Source: Winogradskya humida
Lineage (GTDB): Bacteria > Actinomycetota > Actinomycetes > Mycobacteriales > Micromonosporaceae
Length of the DNA: 64,000 nt
Assembly: GCF_016862215.1 (NCBI RefSeq)
Contig: NZ_BOMN01000092.1
Span: 81,362 to 145,361, forward strand
Direction of reading: 5' to 3'
How positions within the stretch are numbered: the stretch's first letter is position 1; each line of letters starts with the position of its first letter. Positions 1 through 7,500 of this stretch are shown here, piece after piece. The position numbers were made by a program, and so were the translations under genes. Under the pieces are notes generated by a model, which worked only from the letters and a program-made list of their open reading frames with translations, searched no databases and was not told the origin of the DNA.

Positions 1-733
1 GATACCGGGCTTCACGAAACAGCGGCCGAGCCGGGTTCAGTACGGCCCGGACCATCCAGGCGTCGAAGTCCTCCGGCCCGTTCGGTGTGTCGTCCTGCGT
101 GAACTCGTGCCGGTACGCCGGAGTACCCCCGACGACTGAGTTGACCAGCAGGGCGGTTCGCGGGTCGGTGATGTCCCAGAACCGCCCGGCGGCCCGGTAG
201 TCCAGCGTCGGCACGACAAGTTCGAGACCCGCACGTCCACGTAGCGGGGCGGTCCCCGACAGCAGGCCACCCATGAAAGACAGAGCCGACCCGCACAGCA
301 GAAGGCGTACCTGTGTATTGGAGCGCTGTTCAGCCGGGTCGAGTGCCCGCTGGATGATCGACGGCAATGCCGGGCTCACCCGCGCCAGGAACGGGAACTC
401 GTCGATCACGACCGGCAACGGACCGTCCGGTGCGAGCGTGAACGTACGCGTCATGGCCTCATCCCAGTTCGCGAATCGCAGCGGGGTCGACTCACCGAGA
501 TGAGCACCCAGCGCGTCACCGTACTGGCGTAGTGCATCCGCCTCCGACGACTCGGTAGCGGTGAACATGAATCCGCCGGACGCTTGAACCAGGGCGTCGA
601 GCAGGAACGTCTTCCCTTGCCGCCGACGACCTGACACCACGCCCAGAGTTGCCCCTCGGACCGGCGCGCTCGAATACCGGACAAGCTCGGCCCACTCAGC
701 ATCCCGATCGAAAATCTCTGCAGGCTTCTCCAC
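1..733 (-). CDS. AAA-family ATPase (archaeal-ATPase/DUF234-like), 3' end outside window
   Basis: Partial gene; the first 244 codons lie in the window and the rest is beyond base 1. I place the start at GTG 733 (VEKPAEIFDRDAEWAEL); no long ORF with an ATG start covers this frame. A P-loop variant GRRRQGKTF lies at about residues 35-43 and a Walker-B-like stretch VVIDEFPF at about 110-117, then LLLCGSALSFM, which resembles the sensor region of the STAND-like archaeal ATPase family. These proteins usually carry a C-terminal DUF234 nuclease-like domain, which is not visible here. Their cellular role is poorly known. The gene sits directly behind an unusual double palindrome (740-778), suggesting tight repression. 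Family assignment is from motif pattern only. Confidence 0.8.
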   Translation of the reverse strand, partial: MEKPAEIFDRDAEWAELVRYSSAPVRGATLGVVSGRRRQGKTFLLDALVQASGGFMFTATESSEADALRQYGDALGAHLGESTPLRFANWDEAMTRTFTLAPDGPLPVVIDEFPFLARVSPALPSIIQRALDPAEQRSNTQVRLLLCGSALSFMGGLLSGTAPLRGRAGLELVVPTLDYRAAGRFWDITDPRTALLVNSVVGGTPAYRHEFTQDDTPNGPEDFDAWMVRAVLNPARPLFREARY

Positions 734-739
734 CACACC

Positions 740-778
740 CCCATGTAACTATAGTTACGGTAACTATAGTTACATGGG
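740..778. promoter_or_regulatory. Double palindrome operator upstream of the ATPase gene
   Basis: Two perfect copies of the 14-bp palindrome GTAACTATAGTTAC (745-758 and 760-773) are separated by one base and embedded in a 39-bp near-perfect dyad. The element ends 6 bases before the GTG of the ATPase gene and is strikingly AT-rich in this GC-rich genome. It looks like a binding site for a dimeric repressor, possibly two dimers on one face, and overlaps where transcription or translation of the ATPase gene would start. Confidence 0.75.
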
Positions 779-795
779 TGGCGGGCCTACTGCGG

Positions 796-2193
796 CTAGG
801 CGAGAATGCCGCGGTCCTGGAAAGCCTTTCGGGTCTGGGCGGCAGCGCGAGCCCCGTACAGCAACCGCGCGGTAGCCACAGTCGCCTCGGCAGCCTGGGG
901 CATGGTGACGTCCGGGGTGAAGCGGAACTGTGCCTCGAGGATCACCCGGTTCGCCTTGGTACGCCCGAGGGCCCGGTTGACGTCCCAGATCGCGTGCGAC
1001 CAGATCTCCCCGTCGGCGTGGACCTCGCCCTCCAGGTCGTCCGGGTAGACCTTCGCCGTGTCGGTGCGGCGCAGGCAGTGCGGCTCGTCGTCGGTGTACG
1101 ACGTGGCGTCCCAGTCCATGACGCAGGCCCACGGCGTCACGGCCGTATTGGGGCTGGTGGCCTGCGACATCGTGACCGCCCAGTAGTCGCCGAAGCCCTC
1201 CCCGATGGAGCCGGCCTCCTCGGATTCGCCGAAGCCGGGGACCTGGTCGTCCTGGATGGCGTGGCCGTACTCGTGCCAGATGACCTCGTTGTCCTCGGCG
1301 TCGTCGACGCCGCCGGTGCCGAAGGTGATGGCGTCGACCGAGGGGTCGTAGTAGGAGTTGTCGTCGGTGAAGCCGGTGGTGTAGTAGTCCTGGGCTTCGT
1401 TGTTGACGTCGATGAAGCCTAGGCGGTGGATGTAGTCCTCCGCGGAGGTGATGCTGTGGTACGCGTTGACCTGCTCGAAACCGGGCTCGTCCCGCTGGTA
1501 CTTGTAGACGCGGCGGGCCGAGGTGACGGCGGGTTCGCTGAGGTTGTTCGCGTACGAGCCCTGCAGGGTGTCCTTGCCGGGGTCGAGGTGGCGCAGGACG
1601 ACTCTGCGGTAGGCCGGGGCCAGCGCCGGGTAGTCGGCGTCGTCCTGGTCGGTGAGTGTCTCGTTCTGCAGGGCGACGACCGGGTTGGGGTCGAAGACCT
1701 GGCCGGTGCCGTTGGCCTCGCGGGCGGTGTTCTCCTCGCGCAGGACGGCGCCGCTGGCCGCGTCGACCAGCGAGCGGATCGTGCCCCGGTCGGCAGGGGT
1801 CAGGGTCTTCCAGGCCAGTTTGGCGGTCGTACCCGGGACGATGACGAGTTCACTGTCGGCGGGCTGTTCGCCGAGGCGGCCGGCGACCGAGGTCCGGGCC
1901 CGCTGCTCGGTCAGGGCCGCGGCGGTGCCGGCCAGGCCCTTGACGGGTACGCGCCCGTCGTCGACGGTCACCGTCCCGTCGGTGCCCTTGTGGGTGGCGT
2001 AGTAGCCGCCGAACACCGGGATGCCCTGGTAGGTCTGCTGGTACCAGGTGTGCGTACCCGTCAGAGAATGCCGGATCTGGATCTGTCGCAGGTCGCCGGG
2101 CAGCGCCGCCGGGGCGGCGTACGCGGGTAGTGCCACTGCCGTCGTGAGGCAGGTGGCGAGCACCGAGGCGAGCACGAGCGATGTCTTTTTCAA
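796..2193 (-). CDS. Secreted M36/M4-like zinc metallopeptidase with FTP propeptide
   Basis: About 465 residues. The N-terminus is a clear Sec signal (KKTSLVLASVLATCL...LPAYA), then an FTP-type inhibitory propeptide (about 30-160), then a catalytic domain with HEYGH (about residues 307-311) and the downstream GSIGEGFGDYW carrying the third zinc ligand, as in fungalysin-type M36 peptidases. It probably degrades extracellular protein after removal of the propeptide. Start choice: TTG 2193 has a good Shine-Dalgarno (GGGGGAAG) just upstream and begins exactly at the signal peptide; GTG 2205, four codons upstream in the same frame, has none. The ATPase gene lies downstream on the same strand but has its own operator. 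Confidence 0.9.
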   Translation of the reverse strand: MKKTSLVLASVLATCLTTAVALPAYAAPAALPGDLRQIQIRHSLTGTHTWYQQTYQGIPVFGGYYATHKGTDGTVTVDDGRVPVKGLAGTAAALTEQRARTSVAGRLGEQPADSELVIVPGTTAKLAWKTLTPADRGTIRSLVDAASGAVLREENTAREANGTGQVFDPNPVVALQNETLTDQDDADYPALAPAYRRVVLRHLDPGKDTLQGSYANNLSEPAVTSARRVYKYQRDEPGFEQVNAYHSITSAEDYIHRLGFIDVNNEAQDYYTTGFTDDNSYYDPSVDAITFGTGGVDDAEDNEVIWHEYGHAIQDDQVPGFGESEEAGSIGEGFGDYWAVTMSQATSPNTAVTPWACVMDWDATSYTDDEPHCLRRTDTAKVYPDDLEGEVHADGEIWSHAIWDVNRALGRTKANRVILEAQFRFTPDVTMPQAAEATVATARLLYGARAAAQTRKAFQDRGILA

Positions 2194-2336
2194 CGCTTCC
2201 CCCACAGTCGTGCGTAGATCGATCGATGCTAGTCGCTGTGTCGTTGATCCCGATACGGTGGCGGGCGGGGTTTGGGCCTTCGGGGCAGACGTTCCTGGGA
2301 TAGCGTGTGTCGCCGTCTACATGTCAGGAGACCCCT

Positions 2337-2561
2337 ATGCCCGAGAATGAGAGCGCGCCGGAAGACGTGAGCGCGCAGGAGAACGGGTCCGTGCCGGAAG
2401 GTGACGGCGAGCCGGAGCCCGCGGTCTTCACCAACCGGGCCGCCCGCCGGGCGAAGGGCAAGGGCGGCGTGAAGCCCGAGGTCTTCGCGAAGGGCCAGCC
2501 CCCGGTGGGTCGCGGCGCCGTCCAGAGCCCCCGCCAGTACGGCAACCGCCGCAGCGGCTGA
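2337..2561 (+). CDS. Small conserved hypothetical protein (FTNRAARRAKGKG type)
   Basis: 74 residues: an acidic N-terminal half (PENESAPEDVSAQENG) and a basic, glycine- and arginine-rich C-terminal half (FTNRAARRAKGKG ... RQYGNRRSG). ATG 2337 has AGGAG six bases upstream; an in-frame ATG at 2307 lacks a ribosome site. There is no signal peptide or membrane segment. The charge split suggests a cytosolic, possibly nucleic-acid- or ribosome-associated protein, but I do not recognise a named family. A hairpin follows the stop. Confidence 0.75.
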   Translation: MPENESAPEDVSAQENGSVPEGDGEPEPAVFTNRAARRAKGKGGVKPEVFAKGQPPVGRGAVQSPRQYGNRRSG

Positions 2562-2575
2562 CCGAAGCCTCACCA

Positions 2576-2611
2576 GGGACCCGGATCCGCGTACGCGCTG
2601 GTCCGGGTCCC
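2576..2611 (+). terminator. Hairpin terminator after the small hypothetical gene
   Basis: A perfect 10-bp stem (GGGACCCGGA / TCCGGGTCCC) with a 16-base loop starts 14 bases after the stop at 2561. There is no long T run, as usual in actinobacteria. Confidence 0.6.
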
Positions 2612-2632
2612 GATGTCTCTGCGAACCCGCAA

Positions 2633-2648
2633 GTTAGCCTAGGCTAAC
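2633..2648. promoter_or_regulatory. IdeR/DmdR-type iron box
   Basis: GTTAGCCTAGGCTAAC is a perfect 16-bp palindrome matching the core of the iron box recognised by DtxR/IdeR/DmdR repressors (consensus TTAGGTTAGGCTAACCTAA). It lies only 8 bases before the ATG of the siderophore-interacting protein, so iron-loaded repressor would sit over the likely transcription start. Confidence 0.85.
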
Positions 2649-2656
2649 CTCACACC

Positions 2657-3457
2657 ATGGTGAAACGGCCTCGGACAACCCCGAAGAAGCCCCAGCTGTA
2701 CCGCGTCGAGGTCCTCCGGACCGAACGACTCACCCCGCACATGCAGCGCGTCACCGTCGGCGGCACAGCCCTCGCGGACTTCCCGTGGATGGGCTTCGAC
2801 CACTGGTTCCGCCTGTTCGTACGCCTCCCCCACCAGAACGGCTTCGCCATGCCGGAGATCTCCGGCAAACAGTGGTGGCTGAAGTACCTGGCAGCCGCGG
2901 AGAAGACCCGCCCCCACTGCGCGAACTACACCATCGCCGACTTCCGCGCCGCCGACGCCGAACTGGACATCGACTTCGTCGTCCACCTCGGCCCCTCGGG
3001 CGAACCGGAAGGCCCCGCCGCCATCTGGGCCTGCGCCGCCACCCCCGGCGAAAAAATCGCCATCTTCGACCAGGGCATCCTCTTCGCCCCACCCACCGAC
3101 ACCACCGAGGTCACCATCGTGGCCGACGAAAGCGGCCTGCCCGCCGTCACCGGCATCCTCCGCTCCCTGCCGGCCGACACCACCGGCCGCGTCATCCAGG
3201 AAGTCCCCACCCCCGCCGACCGCCGCGACCTCTCCGGCCCGGCCGGCATCACCATCACCTGGATCGACCGCGACGACCCCACCGCCATCCCCGGCGTCAA
3301 AGCCCTCCAAGCCCTGCAAACCCTGGAAAACCTCGACCCCCACGGGTACGCCTTCGTCGTCGGCGAAGCAAAACTGGCCACCCACGGCCGCCGCCATCTG
3401 CACCACATCGGCCTGCCCAAGGACCGCATCACGTTCTCCGGCTTCTGGAAACACTGA
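2657..3457 (+). CDS. Siderophore-interacting protein (FAD-dependent ferric-siderophore reductase)
   Basis: 266 residues, the usual length of the SIP family. It releases iron from imported ferric siderophores by reduction in the cytosol. Visible motifs: the FAD-binding NYTIADF (about 90-96, in place of the usual RxYT), HLGPSGEPEGPA (110-121), the NAD(P)-side ADESGLPA (156-163) and the C-terminal FSGFWKH. The start is ATG 2657. No Shine-Dalgarno is visible between the iron box and the ATG, so the message is probably leaderless or nearly so. The iron box directly upstream predicts induction under iron starvation. It is a single gene with no siderophore transporter adjacent. Confidence 0.93.
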   Translation: MVKRPRTTPKKPQLYRVEVLRTERLTPHMQRVTVGGTALADFPWMGFDHWFRLFVRLPHQNGFAMPEISGKQWWLKYLAAAEKTRPHCANYTIADFRAADAELDIDFVVHLGPSGEPEGPAAIWACAATPGEKIAIFDQGILFAPPTDTTEVTIVADESGLPAVTGILRSLPADTTGRVIQEVPTPADRRDLSGPAGITITWIDRDDPTAIPGVKALQALQTLENLDPHGYAFVVGEAKLATHGRRHLHHIGLPKDRITFSGFWKH

Positions 3458-3535
3458 CCGCCGGATCGACCCGGTTCCGGGGTTGCGGCGCGCATCAGCA
3501 CGCTTCTAAAGTGCGGCAAAAGGGGAGGGACCGCG

Positions 3536-3586
3536 ATGGGCGTCAACGTCAGGAACGCGCGGCGGGACCGCCGTGGCCGGGGATGA
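3536..3586 (+). other. Possible 16-codon leader ORF before the ESX module
   Basis: An ATG at 3536 is preceded by the strongest ribosome site of the region (GGGGAGGGA, 3522-3530) and opens a 16-codon frame (MGVNVRNARRDRRGRG) that stops at 3586, overlapping the GTG 3573 start of the next gene in another frame. It could be a translated leader that couples to the next gene, or a frameshift at the true start of that gene. Confidence 0.35.
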
Positions 3587-3914
3587 CATCCAGTTTCCCG
3601 CGGTGGCCGTCCAGCAGCATGCCGCCGGCGTGGACGGTGTTGCCGACGCCGTAAGGCAGGCAAGGTCCGCGGTCCACGAGATCACCATGGACACGCAGGC
3701 GTACGGGCAACTCTGCCAGTTCCTGCCCGGCCTGCTGAGCCCGATCTTCGCGATCGCGATCGGAGCGTTCGACGACGCCGACGACTCGCTCCGGGAGACC
3801 GCCGACAAGCTTCGTGCCGTGGTCGCCGGCACCACCTCGACCGACGACCTGACCAGCCAGAACGTCCGTGCCGCGGGCGGCGGGCCGGGGCCGCTGCCCG
3901 AACTGCCGTTGTGA
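3573..3914 (+). CDS. Small ESX/WXG100-like protein (EspC/DUF2580-like) of a toxin module
   Basis: 113 residues, helical, with no signal peptide, ending in a Gly/Pro tail (AAGGGPGPLPELPL). Pattern and position fit the small helical partner proteins (EspC/DUF2580 or WXG100-like) encoded in front of type VII secretion substrates in actinobacteria. They pair with the long substrate and carry it to the ESX machine. GTG 3573 is the only start in frame and has a weak ribosome site of its own; see the leader ORF at 3536. Its stop overlaps the next gene by 4 bases. The family assignment is an inference from length, composition and context. Confidence 0.65.
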   Translation: MAGDDIQFPAVAVQQHAAGVDGVADAVRQARSAVHEITMDTQAYGQLCQFLPGLLSPIFAIAIGAFDDADDSLRETADKLRAVVAGTTSTDDLTSQNVRAAGGGPGPLPELPL

Positions 3915-5287
3915 GCACCAACCCCCTCGTCGCCCAGAGCCACGACTCGACAACCCGGTACACCGGTCTCGGTCTGGTAGAGGACGCCGCGGACATCACC
4001 AACGGCATCCGCAGCAACAGCTGGGTCGACGGCACACTGGGCGGCGTAGGCGCCTCGCTCGACATGCTCTCCCTCGCCGTCGACCCGCTGGGCACCCTTG
4101 TGTCCTGGGGTGTCTCCTGGCTGATGGAGCACGTCAAGCCGCTCAAGGACGCGCTCGACTGGCTCGCCGGCAACGCCGACGAGGTCGCCGCCCACGCGGC
4201 AACATGGTCGAACGTCGCCGCTTTCACCGACCAGGCCCGGCAGCAGTACGCCGACCGCCTCGGCGCCGAGGTCTCCGAATGGTTCGGGCGCTCCGGTGAC
4301 GCTTACCGCGAGTACGCCGCCGCGCAGATGCATGTCCTTGAAGGCCTGGCCACCGCGGCACAGGGCCTCTCGTACGCCGTAGAGGGCGCCGGCCTGCTGG
4401 TCGCCCTCGTCCGCGGCATCGTCCGCGACCTGATCGCCGAATTCATCGGCACCCTGGCCGCACGCCTCCCCCAGTGGCTCGCCGAAGAGGGCCTGACCCT
4501 CGGCCTCGCGACACCGGTGGTCATCGGCCAGGTCTCCGCCCTGGTCGCCAAATGGGTCAACAAGATCCAGCATTTCGTCCGAGGCCTCCTCAACAGCCTC
4601 CGCCGCCTCCACCCGATGCTCGACAACCTCGCCACCGTCTTCACCAACCTGAGCGGCCGCAACCGAGCCCTCGCCCGCACCGACCCCACCACCAGCGAGT
4701 TCAAGCCCGGTTTCCCGCACGGCTCCGACTATTTCATCGATGACGGCGACCCCCTCTCGGAACGAGCCATCGACGCATACCGGAGGGCCCGCAACAGTCC
4801 GGAAGACACTCCCGTTGTTGCCGCGAATACCGGCGTCGATCCCAGAATCATCGAAGGCATGCGCCAGAACTTGTTCGTCCAGCAGCACGATGTCCCTATC
4901 AGCCCGGGGCATGTGGAGAGCGGATATTTCACACCGCACGAGCGCATCGCGGATCTATGGGAGGGCGCGGTCAGCGGCAAGCTGACTCCGAGCCAACTGG
5001 ACCAGTTCCGCAACCTCGCCGGGCACGAGTATGTCGAGAACAAGCTGATGGAGGCCGGGATTCCCTACCGGTCCACCCATCCCGATTCGTTCGACAAAAG
5101 TGGTGACCCGATGATCAATCCGAATCACCCGGGCGCACACGACCTCGCACCCAACGAGTGGAAGCCCGCCACGCCCTTCGCGCACTGGCGTGCCTTCGGT
5201 CTGGACGGCTCGAACCTGGAGATTGCCGGCGACCTCTCGAACCTGGATGAGGTCGTCGTCGCGGCCCTGCGAGGATTGGGACGATGA
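3911..5287 (+). CDS. Putative type VII-secreted polymorphic toxin
   Basis: 458 residues starting at GTG 3911, overlapping the previous stop (GTGA). The N-terminal half is long amphipathic helices typical of ESX/LXG-like substrate domains (about 40-240), with hydrophobic stretches at about 150-200. After a linker comes a separate C-terminal region (about 280-458) with the pattern ARNTGVDP...GYFTPHERIADLWEG...LAGHEYVENKLMEAGIPY...HPGAHDLAP. This resembles C-terminal cassettes I have seen on actinobacterial polymorphic toxins, but I cannot name its activity. Candidate catalytic residues are the repeated His and Glu in GHEYVE and HPGAHD. The next gene begins inside its stop codon, as immunity genes usually do. 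Confidence 0.65.
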   Translation: MSTNPLVAQSHDSTTRYTGLGLVEDAADITNGIRSNSWVDGTLGGVGASLDMLSLAVDPLGTLVSWGVSWLMEHVKPLKDALDWLAGNADEVAAHAATWSNVAAFTDQARQQYADRLGAEVSEWFGRSGDAYREYAAAQMHVLEGLATAAQGLSYAVEGAGLLVALVRGIVRDLIAEFIGTLAARLPQWLAEEGLTLGLATPVVIGQVSALVAKWVNKIQHFVRGLLNSLRRLHPMLDNLATVFTNLSGRNRALARTDPTTSEFKPGFPHGSDYFIDDGDPLSERAIDAYRRARNSPEDTPVVAANTGVDPRIIEGMRQNLFVQQHDVPISPGHVESGYFTPHERIADLWEGAVSGKLTPSQLDQFRNLAGHEYVENKLMEAGIPYRSTHPDSFDKSGDPMINPNHPGAHDLAPNEWKPATPFAHWRAFGLDGSNLEIAGDLSNLDEVVVAALRGLGR

Positions 5288-5856
5288 AACCCGACGAAGC
5301 TGTACGCGAGATGGCGGCCCGGCTGAGCGCCGTCGACTGGGAGCGGCGCGGCGACAAGGCGTGGTCGAAGGCTGCGCTGTTGAAGGAGTATTTCCGCCGT
5401 GCCGCGCGCCTGGCCGACGCTTGCGAATGTGACACCCGGACGCCGTTCTTCGACATTGCCGGGTGCGTCCACCCTGGTGTTCAGCTGGATCAGAGCGTTC
5501 TGGACGAGACTCTGCAGAACGTTCAGGCCGGGGGCTGGGACATCACCAACCTGACGCCCTTCATCTTGCGCTGGGCAGCATTGCGTGCCACTCCCGGTGT
5601 CGAGTTGCCCGCGGATCTGGAGGATCCGTTCGCGCCTCTGCTGGTTCTCTTCGAACGCGGCGGGGGTTTCCACACCGAGAACGGTGAAGTGAACCTCGAA
5701 TGGAAGTCGGTGCGCCTTGCCGGCTGGCGCAGGCGTGCCACCGATCCCGCGCTGCCGAGTTTTGGCGCCGATGACCTCGACGAGATCGACCGGGCGGGTT
5801 CCATGGCTCAGTTCGGTTACGTGATGGGCCCGGATGGCGAGCCTTCCGGGCAGTAG
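5284..5856 (+). CDS. Putative immunity protein for the upstream toxin
   Basis: 190 residues, soluble, acidic (DDLDEIDRAGSM near the C-terminus), no signal peptide. The ATG at 5284 overlaps the toxin stop (ATGA), so the two are translationally coupled. I recognise no named immunity family; the call rests on position, coupling, size and the lack of any other functional motif. It ends 8 bases before the convergent LCP gene. Confidence 0.55.
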   Translation: MKPDEAVREMAARLSAVDWERRGDKAWSKAALLKEYFRRAARLADACECDTRTPFFDIAGCVHPGVQLDQSVLDETLQNVQAGGWDITNLTPFILRWAALRATPGVELPADLEDPFAPLLVLFERGGGFHTENGEVNLEWKSVRLAGWRRRATDPALPSFGADDLDEIDRAGSMAQFGYVMGPDGEPSGQ

Positions 5857-5863
5857 GACCTTT

Positions 5864-6976
5864 TCAGCTGATGAGCAGGCCCGGCTGGGTGAGGAGGAAG
5901 TCGTCGAGTTTGTCGGCGGCGGTGGCTTGGAAGAGGGCCTGGGTGGTGGGGGTGGCGCCTTCGCCGCCGCCTACGTCGTTGAAGGCGCCGGCGTTGGTTT
6001 TGATGGGGATGAGGTCGGCTGCGGCCAGGCCTTTCTGGCCGAAGACGAAGTCTGCGACGGGTACGCCGTGGGTGTCCATTTTCAGCGATGAGCCCGCCGC
6101 TTCCAGGATGCGCGAGACCTTGCCCGGATTGGTCAGGATGCCGGCGCTGGTGGCCTTCTCGGCCATGGCTCGCAACAGTTGCTGCTGGTGGCGTTGGCGG
6201 TCGTAGTCGCCGTTGGTCGAGTGGCGTAACCGGGAGAATTCGAGGGCTTCCCACGGTTGCATGTCGCGGCAGCCCTTTTTGAACCAGAGGGCGTTCGACG
6301 GGGGCGTGACGGGGTCGGCGCCCTCGGCGTAGGAGACCTTGCCTTTGGCGTCGACGACGTAGTGGCTGGACCACATGTCCTTGTCGACGCACATGTGGAC
6401 GCCGCCCATGGCTTCGAGGAGGCCGCGGAAGCCGTCGAAGTCGATGACGACGAGGCCTTCGAAGGTGATGCCGGTGAGGTTGTGGACGGCTTTGGCGGCC
6501 AGTTTCGCGCCGCCGGTCCAGCCTCGGCCGTTCTGGGAGCCGTACGCGTAGGCGGAGTTGATTTTCTCGCGGGTGCCCTTGAAGCCGATGGCGGGGTCGG
6601 CGGGGATGTCGGCCACCATGTCGCGGGGGATGGAGATCATGTAGACGCGGTCGTGGGAGGCCGCGATGTGCAGGACGAGGATGGTGTCGGAGCGGGAGAG
6701 CTCGCCCTTGGCCTCCCAGCCGGCGCGGGTGTCCAGGCCCAGCATCAGCAGGTTCATGGCGCCGTCGGGGAGTTTGCCCGACGAGGCGCCGCCCACTCCG
6801 GAGTCGGCGAGGACGCTGGAGGTGGTCTGGATGCCGCCGGTGAGCCGGCCCAGGAAGTATTTGACCGAGACGATGCCGAAGACGCTGGCCATGGTGAGAA
6901 CGAGGCCGGCGGCGATCAGCAGCCGGGTCCACAGCGGAGCCCGGGGCGGTCGGACCGGGGTGGTCGTGTCCGGCAT
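5864..6976 (-). CDS. LytR-CpsA-Psr (LCP) family cell-wall glycopolymer ligase
   Basis: 370 residues. LCP enzymes transfer undecaprenyl-linked glycopolymers to peptidoglycan outside the membrane. The sequence has a cytosolic Pro-rich tail, one transmembrane helix (about 17-38), then the LCP domain with GLDTR and RSDTI (about 85-102), ISIPRDM and the distal DRQRHQQQLL. ATG 6976 has GGAGGAG nine bases upstream; an in-frame start 57 bases earlier lacks a ribosome site. It is convergent with the immunity gene and apparently monocistronic. Confidence 0.92.
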   Translation of the reverse strand: MPDTTTPVRPPRAPLWTRLLIAAGLVLTMASVFGIVSVKYFLGRLTGGIQTTSSVLADSGVGGASSGKLPDGAMNLLMLGLDTRAGWEAKGELSRSDTILVLHIAASHDRVYMISIPRDMVADIPADPAIGFKGTREKINSAYAYGSQNGRGWTGGAKLAAKAVHNLTGITFEGLVVIDFDGFRGLLEAMGGVHMCVDKDMWSSHYVVDAKGKVSYAEGADPVTPPSNALWFKKGCRDMQPWEALEFSRLRHSTNGDYDRQRHQQQLLRAMAEKATSAGILTNPGKVSRILEAAGSSLKMDTHGVPVADFVFGQKGLAAADLIPIKTNAGAFNDVGGGEGATPTTQALFQATAADKLDDFLLTQPGLLIS

Positions 6977-7500
6977 GGGTGGGCTCCTCCAGCTGAGGTG
7001 GACCTGACGATCGAGAATGGGGCCGTGGACCATCCGAATGGATATATCTTCACGTTCCGATAGTCAAACCGGAGTCGATATCGGCGACGGTTTTCCGCAT
7101 TAATCGGCCGCCATTCTTCATGGGTCCATCGCCTATACATTCACTGTTCACCGCATTCCGTGGAGGCTCGGAGTCGCGAGAGACAGGCGTGCCGGCCACC
7201 GTCTCGAGGACAACAAGCGCGGACCCGGCGCCCGTCGCCATGATGGCATCGACGCGCACTCTGCGTAGGAGTTCGATTACTCAGGGCAGTGCCACCCTGT
7301 GGGACCACCCGAGGACCGCGGGCTTCGGATCGGGACACAGTGCCCGGGCAGGCATGATCCCCTTCAGTCCGACCGATGTCACCGATGACATGCCTGCGAA
7401 AAATTCTCGATGTCACCGGTGACACGCACCCGCACCATGGCTTACTGTGCGTTTCAGTTGAGTTAACAGTTGCGCTGATCACAGTCCAGGAGGGGTTCGC
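6977..7500. promoter_or_regulatory. Long intergenic region with LacI-type operators before the sugar operon
   Basis: 524 bases without a convincing gene. The left part is the promoter side of the LCP gene and includes an AT-richer stretch near 7035-7060. The right part holds two operator-like palindromes, described separately, and the ribosome site CAGGAGGGG about 7 bases before ATG 7501. A 100-codon open frame at 7120-7422 has poor actinobacterial codon bias and no ribosome site, so I do not call it. Confidence 0.6.
7376..7425. promoter_or_regulatory. Two LacI-type operators upstream of the dehydrogenase/ABC operon
   Basis: ATGTCACCGATGACAT (7376-7391) and ATGTCACCGGTGACAC (7410-7425) are palindromes with the central CG typical of LacI-family sites, 34 bases apart. 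The same word recurs three times at 14998-15064 between the kinase-aldolase and phosphatase genes, which marks it as the likely operator of the LacI repressor at 11623-12615. Confidence 0.75.

Noticed and set aside
6257..7063. Plus-strand frame opposite the LCP gene
   Set aside because: Gly/Val/Asp-rich mirror translation, no ribosome site; LCP on the minus strand is certain.
7120..7422. 100-codon plus-strand frame in the gap before the sugar operon
   Set aside because: Poor codon bias, no ribosome site, overlaps both putative LacI operators.
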